NCBI RefSeq assembly: GCF_022631375.1
Contig: NZ_JALBGC010000002.1
Location: 310,001-374,000, forward strand
Direction: 5' to 3'
Source: Hymenobacter cyanobacteriorum
GTDB lineage: Bacteria > Bacteroidota > Bacteroidia > Cytophagales > Hymenobacteraceae
Length of the DNA stretch: 64,000 nt
Position 1 is the first letter of the stretch, and every line of letters starts with the position of its first letter. This document shows, piece after piece, positions 50,071 to 57,472 of this stretch. The notes under the pieces were generated by a model. That model was not told the DNA's origin. It made no database searches and saw nothing but the letters and a program-made list of their open reading frames with translations. The translations under genes were made by a program, and so were the position numbers.

Positions 50071-51987
50071 TTACCCCAATTCCGCCAGTTCCAGCCAGCG
50101 CAGCTCCTTCTCCTCCAGCTCCTGATTAAGCACCGACAGCCGTGCGCCCCAGGCGGCAAAATCCTGCGGGCTTCCCGCGCCGCCGTTCAGCTTGGCGGTG
50201 ATATCCTGCTTCTCGGTTTCCAGCGTCGCCATGGCTTTTTCGAGCTGCTCGTACTCCTTTTTCTCGGCGAAGGTGGCGCGGCGCTTCTGCGGCGACGGGG
50301 CTACGGCGGTGCTCACGGGCGCGGGCGCGGCCAACTTGGCGGCAGCGCGGGCGGCTTTGGCGGCCTTTTCCTCTTCGATGAGGGCGGCTTCGGCTTCGCG
50401 CTCTTCGAGGTATTCGCGGTAGTCGGTGTAGTTGCCGGGGAAGTTGAGGACGGCCCCGCCGGGCTCAAGCACGAAGAGGTGCTCGGCGAGGTGGTCGAGG
50501 AAGTACCGGTCGTGGCTCACGATGAGCAGGCAGCCGGTGAAGTGCAGCAGGAAGTCTTCCAGGATGTTGAGCGTGGCCAGGTCCAGGTCGTTGGTTGGCT
50601 CGTCAAGAATGAGGAAGTTGGGGTTTTTGATGAGGACGCGCAGCAGCTGCAGGCGACGCTTTTCGCCGCCGCTCAGCTTGCTCACCAGCGTGTACTGCTG
50701 GGCGGGTGGGAACAGGAACAGGTTGAGGAACTGGCTGGCGGTGAGCACATCGCCGTTGGCGAGTTCCACTACTTCGGCCACTTCTTTCACGATGTCGATG
50801 ACGCGCTGCGAGGGGTCGAATTCCAGCTCGGTCTGGGTGTAGTAGCCGAACACGGTGTTGGTGCCCACGTCGATGGTGCCGGAATCGGGCTGGAGCTTGC
50901 CGGTGAGCATGTTGAGCAGCGTGGACTTGCCCGCGCCGTTCGGTCCTACCAGGCCAATCCGGTCCTTCTTTTTGAAGACGTAGCTGAAATTGTCGAGCAC
51001 CACGTTGTCGCCGAATTTCTTGTTCAGGCCGTCGGCTTCGATGATTTTGCCGCCCTGGCGGGTGGTTTTCACGCTCAGTTCAATCTGCTGCTTGTTGAGG
51101 TTGGTGCTGGCTTTTTCCTTGGTGACGTAGAAGGCGTCGATGCGGGCTTTTTGCTTGGTGCCGCGGGCCTGGGGCATGCGGCGCATCCAGTCGAGCTCCT
51201 TTTTGAAGAGCTGGCGGGCCTTCTCCACTTCCACGGTTTCGCGCATTTCGCGGTCGGCCTTTTTCTCCACGAAATAGGCGTAGTTGCCCTGGTAGCGGTA
51301 CATCTGGCCCTTGTCGAGCTCCACGATTTCATTGGCCACTTTGTCGAGAAAGTACCGGTCGTGGGTCACCATCAGCAGGGTGAGGCTGGGCGAGTTCAGG
51401 CGGTTTTCGAGCCACTCGATGGTGGCCAGGTCGAGGTGGTTGGTGGGCTCGTCGAGGAGCAGCACGTCGGGCTCTTCGATGAGGACGCGGGCCAGGGCCA
51501 CGCGCTTGCGCTGCCCGCCCGAGAGCTGGCTCACGTTGCGCGTGAGCAGCTCGCCGAGGATGCCCAGCTTGCCCAGAATCTGCTGCACCTGGGCTTCGTA
51601 GTCCCAGGCGTTGAGGGCGTCCATGCGTTCGAGCACGCGCTGGAGGTCGTCGGACTTGTGGTCGGGGTCGTTCACCACGTGCTCGTACTCCTGGATGGCG
51701 CGGAGCGTGTCGTTCTGGCTGGCGAAGATGGTTTGCTCCACGCTCAGGCTTTCGTCGAACACGGGCTGCTGGCCCAGATAGGTGACGCGGATGCCCTTGC
51801 GGGTGCTCACCAGGCCGGTATCGGGGGCTTCGAGGCCGGCCAGCACGCGCATGAGGGTGGTTTTGCCGGTGCCGTTGATGCCCACAAAGGCCACGCGCTG
51901 CCCTTGTTGCAGGCCGAAGTTGAGGTCTTTAAACAGCCAGCGGTCGGCGTAATTCTTCGAGATGTTCTCGGCGGATAACAGGTTCAT
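50071..51987 (-). CDS. ABC-F family ATPase (Uup-like)
   Basis: 638 residues: two ABC cassettes without membrane domains. First cassette Walker A 'GINGTGKTT' and signature 'LSGGQRKRV'; second 'GPNGAGKST' and 'LSGGEKRRL'. Between them is a linker with 'WMRRMPQARGTKQKARIDAF', and a C-terminal coiled coil ('KEYEQLEKAMATLETEKQD') as in Uup. ABC-F proteins act on the ribosome or on DNA-linked processes; Uup is implicated in ribosome assembly and transposon precise excision. A TACCTTTG box at 51994-52001 (minus strand) puts the start at 51987, not at an ATG 9 bp upstream. Confidence 0.94.
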   Translation of the reverse strand: MNLLSAENISKNYADRWLFKDLNFGLQQGQRVAFVGINGTGKTTLMRVLAGLEAPDTGLVSTRKGIRVTYLGQQPVFDESLSVEQTIFASQNDTLRAIQEYEHVVNDPDHKSDDLQRVLERMDALNAWDYEAQVQQILGKLGILGELLTRNVSQLSGGQRKRVALARVLIEEPDVLLLDEPTNHLDLATIEWLENRLNSPSLTLLMVTHDRYFLDKVANEIVELDKGQMYRYQGNYAYFVEKKADREMRETVEVEKARQLFKKELDWMRRMPQARGTKQKARIDAFYVTKEKASTNLNKQQIELSVKTTRQGGKIIEADGLNKKFGDNVVLDNFSYVFKKKDRIGLVGPNGAGKSTLLNMLTGKLQPDSGTIDVGTNTVFGYYTQTELEFDPSQRVIDIVKEVAEVVELANGDVLTASQFLNLFLFPPAQQYTLVSKLSGGEKRRLQLLRVLIKNPNFLILDEPTNDLDLATLNILEDFLLHFTGCLLIVSHDRYFLDHLAEHLFVLEPGGAVLNFPGNYTDYREYLEEREAEAALIEEEKAAKAARAAAKLAAPAPVSTAVAPSPQKRRATFAEKKEYEQLEKAMATLETEKQDITAKLNGGAGSPQDFAAWGARLSVLNQELEEKELRWLELAELG

Positions 51988-51993
51988 AGGCCG

Positions 51994-52001
51994 CAAAGGT
52001 A
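51994..52001 (-). promoter_or_regulatory. -7 box of the ABC-F gene
   Basis: TACCTTTG on the minus strand, 6 nt before the ATG at 51987. It implies a leader of only a few bases and excludes the upstream in-frame ATG, which lies inside the box. Confidence 0.6.
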
Positions 52002-52093
52002 CGGCCGGGGCGGGCGGGGTTGAGTGGGGAATTATAGCACCACTAACTTTAAGACACTAGCTTTATTCGCTATTTTCCACAGTAAAACTGCCA

Positions 52094-52726
52094 ATGACTA
52101 ATAGAGAATTGCGAAACGCCTTATTAGAACGTCTAGCATCAGACCTCGCACCTTATGGCTTCGTGCTCAATAAAAGTCTGGCTGAATTTACCAAGCGGTC
52201 AGGAGAGGGCTGGGAAAAATTTCAGTTGATTTTTCTCGTGCGTAGCAATAGCTGGGAAATTAATCCTGCAATGTTAATCCGCATTGATATAGTGGAAAAT
52301 ATATATCAAAAAGCTTCTTACTTCGATAAGAAGTATCACAAAACAACTCCGACAGTCGGCATTTCGCTAGAGGATTTTGTCAATGATGGCAAAGGCTATC
52401 GATTTGATTTGAGCAATGAAGAAGATATTGAGCGCTGCTATCAGAGTACAATGATGTTATTTAAAAAGGTTGTTATCCCATTTTTCTCGCAGTACAACAA
52501 TATTGAGCAGCTTGATAGAGAGATTAATGTTGAGAATAGGGAAAGCATTTTCGGGGGACCGAAATACGAGGGGAACTTAGGGATAATTCTTGCTAAGCTG
52601 GCCTGCAATCCGAGATATAACCAACTTGAAAGCAAATACCATTGCTATTATCAACAGCTTCAAGACGGATTTTATCTTGCTGAATACGAAGGCATAGTTG
52701 AAGCATTACGACTTGTGAATTCGTAA
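52094..52726 (+). CDS. Uncharacterised protein in low-GC islet (DUF4304-like)
   Basis: 210 residues, no signal or membrane segment. The opening 'LRNALLERLASDLAPYGFVL' with a following 'FTKRSGEGWEKFQLIFLV' resembles DUF4304-type proteins, a family sometimes found as immunity or accessory proteins; the match is weak. The gene is clearly A/T-rich (ATA, AAT, TTA codons frequent) compared with its GC-rich neighbours, indicating recent acquisition. ATG at 52094. No partner toxin is adjacent, though a toxin-antitoxin pair follows after 150 bp. Confidence 0.65.
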   Translation: MTNRELRNALLERLASDLAPYGFVLNKSLAEFTKRSGEGWEKFQLIFLVRSNSWEINPAMLIRIDIVENIYQKASYFDKKYHKTTPTVGISLEDFVNDGKGYRFDLSNEEDIERCYQSTMMLFKKVVIPFFSQYNNIEQLDREINVENRESIFGGPKYEGNLGIILAKLACNPRYNQLESKYHCYYQQLQDGFYLAEYEGIVEALRLVNS

Positions 52727-52860
52727 TAAAACTACAGAGTGAGTCTCTTTGCTGCTTCTTTTAGCCCCTTTCGCGGCTGCCGACACGCCCCGTCGCGGCG
52801 GGGGCGAAGGGGGGGGCGGACAGAATCATCTGTGCCCATCACACGTTGGCAGGGTTTGGT

Positions 52861-52868
52861 TATCTTTG
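52861..52868 (+). promoter_or_regulatory. -7 box of the toxin-antitoxin operon
   Basis: TATCTTTG matches TAnnTTTG, 7 nt before the antitoxin ATG at 52876. Confidence 0.55.
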
Positions 52869-52875
52869 CTTACCT

Positions 52876-53094
52876 ATGAAAATCACGTTTGAAGTGCCCG
52901 AGAATCGGGCCGGCTTTATTCTGGAATTGCTGCGCGGGCTGCCCTACGTGACGCTGCGCGGCAAAGCGGCGGAGCTGCCCGCCGACGACACGGCGCACCT
53001 GCTGGCTTCGCCCGCCAATGCGGCGCGGTTGCGGGCCGCGATGGAGCGCGACCGCCTCGGCCAGCGCGAAACCCACGAGTTTCCGGCGCAATGA
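52876..53094 (+). CDS. Antitoxin of a YoeB-type module, atypical N-terminus
   Basis: 72 residues from the ATG at 52876. The C-terminal half ('HLLASPANAARLRAAMERDR') has the S-P-x-N-x-x-R/L-L pattern by which YefM antitoxins grip YoeB. The N-terminal half ('MKITFEVPENRAGFILELLR') does not look like the Phd/YefM DNA-binding domain. It overlaps the toxin start by 4 nt (ATGA). A TATCTTTG box lies 7 nt upstream. Likely neutralises the toxin; whether it also represses the operon is unclear. Confidence 0.75.
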   Translation: MKITFEVPENRAGFILELLRGLPYVTLRGKAAELPADDTAHLLASPANAARLRAAMERDRLGQRETHEFPAQ

Positions 53095-53351
53095 CGCTGA
53101 GTTGGGACACCGCAGCGTGGGAGGATTTCTTGTATTGGCTCGATACTGATAAAGCGACGGCCCGCAAGATTCGCGCGCTGCTACAAGAATGCCTGCGAAC
53201 GCCCACCACGGGTACGGGCAAGCCCGAAGCCCTGAAGCACGACTTTGCCGGGTACTGGTCGCGCCGTATTAGTGGTGAGCATCGACTGGTTTACCGATTT
53301 GAGGCTGGACTGGTGCACGTTATTCAGTGCCGGTATCATTACAGCAAATAA
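53091..53351 (+). CDS. yoeB: Txe/YoeB family mRNA interferase toxin
   Basis: 86 residues, ribosome-dependent RNase of the RelE superfamily. The catalytic set of E. coli YoeB is conserved at the same numbers: E46, R65, H83 and Y84, with the family C-terminus 'IQCRYHYSK'. 'KHDFAGYWSRRISGEHRLVY' is the diagnostic central block. Translationally coupled to the antitoxin upstream. All catalytic residues being intact argues for an active toxin. Confidence 0.93.
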   Translation: MTLSWDTAAWEDFLYWLDTDKATARKIRALLQECLRTPTTGTGKPEALKHDFAGYWSRRISGEHRLVYRFEAGLVHVIQCRYHYSK

Positions 53352-53357
53352 GCGCTT

Positions 53358-53723
53358 ATGGAAAAGTACTCGCTTCACGAGAAGGTATTGGAAGCAGATG
53401 CTGATGGCGTTAGCAGCCTGATTTCAGCAGGCGCTGACCTGAACGAACTTGATGTGCTCGGGCATTCACCTTTGCACTGGGCTGTTTTTGGTGGTTACTA
53501 CAACATTGTTGAATGTCTTTTAAAAGCAGGAGCCAATCCCAATGTATTATCCAGGGACGGTGTTACGCCTAAGTGACGGGCGCAGGACTTTGGTCTGGTT
53601 GAAATAGAAGAGCTGCTCACTCAATATGGTGGGAAAGTCCTTACCGACAGTAATTTTGATAGAGGTGGATTTTCCGCTTTCAATAATTTTCTGGGTCAGC
53701 CATTACCCGAAGTGGAAATTTGA
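53358..53723 (+). pseudogene. Ankyrin-repeat gene interrupted by an in-frame TGA
   Basis: The frame starts at the ATG at 53358 and shows ankyrin repeats ('LISAGADLNELDVLGHSPLH', 'WAVFGGYYNIVECLLKAGAN'). A TGA at 53574-53576 interrupts it where Trp is plausible; the same frame then continues ('RAQDFGLVEIEELLTQYGGK') to a TGA at 53721-53723. One base change (TGG to TGA) explains it. The 72-residue first part could still be made. It starts 7 bp after yoeB, in the low-GC islet. Confidence 0.75.
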
Positions 53724-53794
53724 GAATAGGGTTGCCTCCTGTCCAGCGGCTCCTTGTCGCGGCGGTAGCGAAAGCTTCATTGTTTCAATCAACC

Positions 53795-53832
53795 GAAAAG
53801 GCCCGTTTACCAATTGGTAAACGGGCCTTTTC
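53795..53832. terminator. Bidirectional intrinsic terminator
   Basis: A perfect 19-bp-arm palindrome centred at 53813/53814 (GAAAAGGCCCGTTTACCAA and complement), A/T at the ends. It separates the islet from the convergent S9 peptidase gene. Confidence 0.9.
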
Positions 53833-53850
53833 TATCACGCTATTACAGTT

Positions 53851-56682
53851 TTAAAGCCCGTTGCCCTTCGCCGTTTCCAGCCCCCAGTTGCGGCCTTTTT
53901 CCACGGCGGGCACGCCGGTGCTCAGCCACACCGGGGCGGGCGCACCTTTCAGGTAATGGTCGAAAAACTGCAGCTCGCGGATGGAAATGTCCTTGCGGTT
54001 TTCGCGCTTGATGAGGTTGTGGGCCTCGCCGTTGTATTGCAGCAGCCACACGGGCTTGCCCAGGCGGCGCAGGTCAGTGAACATCTCGATGCCCTGGTAC
54101 CACGGCACGGCCCCGTCGGCGTCGTTCGACATGATGACCACCGGCGTTTGCACCTTGGGCAGCGAAAACAGCGGCGAGTTGCGGATGTAGGCCTCCGGCT
54201 TTTCCCAGAGCGTGGCCCCGATGCGGCTCTGGGTGCGCTCGTACTGGAACTGCCGGCTCATGCCCGATTCCCAGCGGATGCCGCCGTAGGCCGAGGTCAT
54301 GTTCACGACCGGCGCGCCGGCCCAGGCAGCGGCGTACATGTTGGTTTGGGTGATGAGGTAGGCCACCTGGTAGCCGCCCCAGCTCTGGCCCTGAATACCA
54401 ATGTGCGCGCCATCGACCCAGGGGTTTTTCTTCAATTCCTCCACGCCCGAGTTCACGTATTCCACGGCCGAGGGGCCGGGCTCGCCCACGGTGTAGCTGA
54501 TGTCGGGCGTGAAGACGAGGTAGCCGTTGCTGGCAAACGTGATGAGGTCGAGCCGCGAGGGCGTGGGCGCGGGCGCCTGGTAGCGGTAGATGCCGTCGGA
54601 AAGCTTTTCGTAGAAATAGGCCACCATCGGGTACTTCTTGGTGGGGTCGAAGTTTTCGGGTTTGTAGAGCACGCCGGTGGCGGCGTGGCCCTGCGGGGTG
54701 GTCCAGTGCACGAGCTCGGCCGTCACCCAGTTGTAGTCCTTCTGCTGAGCGTTGATGGCGCTGAGCTTGGTTTCCTTTTGCAGGTCTGCACTCACGTACA
54801 CGTCGGCCGGCTGGCTCACGCTCGATTTCGTGTAGAGGTAGCGGCGGGCGTTTTTCGCCTGCTCCACGTTCGAGTAGGCCATCGGGACCATCGCCAGTTT
54901 CTCGGGGGCTTTGGTGCCGGCCAGGGGCTTGCGGTAGTAGCCCCATTCCTTGGTCACGTCGTTTTGGGTGAGCAGCAGCAGGTCGTCTTTGGGCTCGATG
55001 AACTTCTGCTTGTCCACCGGGATGCGGTAGCGGAAGCGCAGCTTCTGCTGGCGGCCCAGGCCGGCGGTGAAGTTGGTGGCCGCGCCGGTTTTGGGGTTAA
55101 TTTTCCAGATGTCGTAGCGGTCGTAGAGCAGCACGGCTTCGTCGTTTTTGGTCCAGGCGGCCACGCCGTAGGGTTCGGGGTCGGTGGGCGAGTCGTTTTC
55201 CTCGTCGGCGAAGTTCACGCCGGTTTTGCTGGTCAGGTTCACGGTCTGGCGGGTGGCGACGGAGTAGGCAAACCAAGCCTTGGCCGCGTCGTCGTACCAC
55301 AGGGCGTAGTCGCCGTGGGGCGAAATCTGGAAGCGGCTTTTCGAGGCTTTGGGGTTGATGGCAATGCGCTGGCCGGTGCGCGTCGAGACGAGGTAGGCCT
55401 GCTTGCGGGTGTTGCCTTCCCACTGCATCGAAATGCGCTTAGCAGTATCAGTCACGGCCAGCACGTATTCGGCGTTGGTGTTGTCGGGCAGGTAGGAGTC
55501 GCGCAAATATTCGTCCTCCAACTGCACAAACTTGTTGCCCTGCTTGGGGTAGATGACGGCCAAGTAGTTGCGCTGCAGGTCTTTCTTCAGCGTTTTCAGC
55601 TGCATGGGCTGCAGGTAGTCGTCCTTGTAGTTCCAGATGTCGAGCTTGGCGTGTTCAAAGTCCACCAGCGACGTATCCTGCGGAATGGGGTCGGGCGCGG
55701 TGCCGAAAAACAGTTTCTCGCCGTTCTCGCTAAACTGGATTTTGCCAAACCCGCTCGGCGACCATTTCGCCTTCAGCGCCTTATCGCCCGGCCGCATCAC
55801 GATGGCCGCCGAATCAGCAACAAAGTTGGCGTAGTACAGGCTGAACGGCTTCACCAGGGCCTTCTCCGGGTGCTTCTCGGCCGCGAAAGCCAGCTGCTTG
55901 CCCGCGTCGTCGAACGCCAAGTTCTTGTAGGTGCCCTTGCCGCTGCTCAGCTTCTTCACGGAGCCGCCCGCTACATCAAACGCAAACAGGCCCGACTGTA
56001 CGTCCTTGCTGCCTTTCGGGGCCAGCACGGCAAAGGCCACGCGGTTACCCGGCTTGCTGATTTGGTAATCCGTCACGGACGCGAACTCGCGGCTTTTGCC
56101 CGTAGCCAAGTTCAGCACGGTGAGGGGCGCGCCGGCCTTGTTGGCGTCGAGCAGGCCATCGGTGAGCTTCTTGAGCGTGTCGGCCGGGGCTTTGGGTTTG
56201 GCATCTTTCAGCACCGGCTTATTGCCCAGGAAGGCCAGCACCGAAGCTTTCTCGGCCAGCTGCCACGACTTCACGTTGGCGTATTTGGTGAGCTTGCCGG
56301 TTTCGAGGGCGTACACGCCCAGCGAATCCTTAGGCATGTCGTCGGGCTTTTTCTTCTTGATGCGGGCCTGCCGCACCAGCGCGTACGGCGGCTTGATGGG
56401 GAACACCGCAAACTTCGAATCAGCCGAAAACGCGGCCGAGTCGCCCCGGGCAATCTGGGCCAGCGGACGGTTGTCGGCGGTTTTCAAATACAGCGTGCCG
56501 TCGCCCTGCTGGGGCCGCACCTGGTACAGCACGTACTTGCCGTTGTTGCTGATTTTTGGGTTGATGACGCTTTCCCACTTGTCGTACACGGAGTGGTCGA
56601 GCGGCTTTTTGGAGGGGGCTTGCTGGGCCAGCGCGGGCAGCTGGCAAACCAGCGCGGCAATCAATAGAATGGACCTGGACAT
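53851..56682 (-). CDS. Secreted S9-family prolyl oligopeptidase-like peptidase
   Basis: 943 residues from the ATG at 56682. Signal peptide (SRSILLIAALVCQLPALAQ). N-terminal beta-propeller region to about residue 650, then an alpha/beta-hydrolase domain with nucleophile Ser in 'IGIQGQSWGGYQVAYL', Asp in 'SNDADGAVPWYQG' and His in 'YNGEAHNLIKRENRKD'. Likely cleaves oligopeptides in the periplasm. A perfect TATATTTG (56703-56710, minus strand) lies 20 nt before the start and rules out a longer N-terminus. Confidence 0.93.
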   Translation of the reverse strand: MSRSILLIAALVCQLPALAQQAPSKKPLDHSVYDKWESVINPKISNNGKYVLYQVRPQQGDGTLYLKTADNRPLAQIARGDSAAFSADSKFAVFPIKPPYALVRQARIKKKKPDDMPKDSLGVYALETGKLTKYANVKSWQLAEKASVLAFLGNKPVLKDAKPKAPADTLKKLTDGLLDANKAGAPLTVLNLATGKSREFASVTDYQISKPGNRVAFAVLAPKGSKDVQSGLFAFDVAGGSVKKLSSGKGTYKNLAFDDAGKQLAFAAEKHPEKALVKPFSLYYANFVADSAAIVMRPGDKALKAKWSPSGFGKIQFSENGEKLFFGTAPDPIPQDTSLVDFEHAKLDIWNYKDDYLQPMQLKTLKKDLQRNYLAVIYPKQGNKFVQLEDEYLRDSYLPDNTNAEYVLAVTDTAKRISMQWEGNTRKQAYLVSTRTGQRIAINPKASKSRFQISPHGDYALWYDDAAKAWFAYSVATRQTVNLTSKTGVNFADEENDSPTDPEPYGVAAWTKNDEAVLLYDRYDIWKINPKTGAATNFTAGLGRQQKLRFRYRIPVDKQKFIEPKDDLLLLTQNDVTKEWGYYRKPLAGTKAPEKLAMVPMAYSNVEQAKNARRYLYTKSSVSQPADVYVSADLQKETKLSAINAQQKDYNWVTAELVHWTTPQGHAATGVLYKPENFDPTKKYPMVAYFYEKLSDGIYRYQAPAPTPSRLDLITFASNGYLVFTPDISYTVGEPGPSAVEYVNSGVEELKKNPWVDGAHIGIQGQSWGGYQVAYLITQTNMYAAAWAGAPVVNMTSAYGGIRWESGMSRQFQYERTQSRIGATLWEKPEAYIRNSPLFSLPKVQTPVVIMSNDADGAVPWYQGIEMFTDLRRLGKPVWLLQYNGEAHNLIKRENRKDISIRELQFFDHYLKGAPAPVWLSTGVPAVEKGRNWGLETAKGNGL

Positions 56683-56764
56683 AGAAGCGAAGGGATTATT
56701 CCCAAATATACTTCCGCCATGAAACTGGCTCGTACCTGCCCTATTCACGCAGGCGGCGCGGCCT

Positions 56765-57370
56765 TCAGCTTCGGAACAAATGGGTAATCAAATACAGCAC
56801 CACGCAAGCGCCAAGCCACAGTAGCCAGCCGTATTGCTGCCACAATGGTGGTTGCGGGCGCGGCGGCATCAATTTGCCGGTTAGGAGCTGCTTTACCGCT
56901 GTGCGGGTGCGAAGCTCCTCCAGCCGCGCCCGCAGGTTGCTTACATCGCTGCCGAATTGCTGGCGGTACTCCAGCAATTCGTCCCCACTCACGTCATCTA
57001 GCTCATCCGAATCGCTCCAAAAAAAGGTGTGCCAACCGGGGATGTAATAAAATTCGCCGTCCTCCCCACTAATATATGCTTGCAGGTAATTCGCCAGCTG
57101 CATCGCCTTCACAAAGCGGGGGGAACTGGCGGTGTGGTCATCAAAGAGCAGCAGGGCTTTGGTGTAAGCGCCACCCAGCGCATCGGGCCAAAACAGCGCC
57201 TGCCACTCCTGTTTTTCTTCTTCGAACAACTGAACTTCCCATTCTCCCTCGGTTCCAATCAGCCGCAGGTCATCAACGGCACCTATCGCGGCGGCCCACT
57301 CGTCGGGCCGAATGGGCAGCACGGTTTTAAGGTCTGCCGCTAATCTTTCCAGATGGATTAAATAGGCCAT
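56765..57370 (-). CDS. Tail-anchored protein, unknown function
   Basis: 201 residues from the ATG at 57370. A soluble, acidic N-terminal part with 'WEVQLFEEEKQEWQALFWPD', 'YYIPGWHTFFWSDSDELDDV' and a short coiled coil ('DVSNLRARLEELRTRTAVK') is followed by one C-terminal membrane helix ('YGWLLWLGACVVLYLITHLF'). No recognised domain. An upstream in-frame start (57436) is possible but adds an unconserved-looking leader. It sits between the peptidase and the ABC permease on the same strand. Confidence 0.65.
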   Translation of the reverse strand: MAYLIHLERLAADLKTVLPIRPDEWAAAIGAVDDLRLIGTEGEWEVQLFEEEKQEWQALFWPDALGGAYTKALLLFDDHTASSPRFVKAMQLANYLQAYISGEDGEFYYIPGWHTFFWSDSDELDDVSGDELLEYRQQFGSDVSNLRARLEELRTRTAVKQLLTGKLMPPRPQPPLWQQYGWLLWLGACVVLYLITHLFRS

Positions 57371-57472
57371 AGGGCGGCTTCGTACTGGTACTAGCGCAGA
57401 TTTATCGTTCGCAGGCGGCACTTGCCTGCTACCCAAAGTTCAGCAAAGTAGGGCAGTATTCTTTTATGCGGA

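Noticed and set aside
50479..51978. A 499-codon frame opposite the ABC-F gene
   Set aside because: Shadow of the ABC-F gene, whose Walker and signature motifs are intact on the other strand.
53956..56667. A 903-codon open frame antisense to the S9 peptidase gene
   Set aside because: High GC keeps stop codons out of the opposite strand; the translation is low-complexity (H, V, G, R-rich) and the sense strand encodes an obvious peptidase with catalytic triad.
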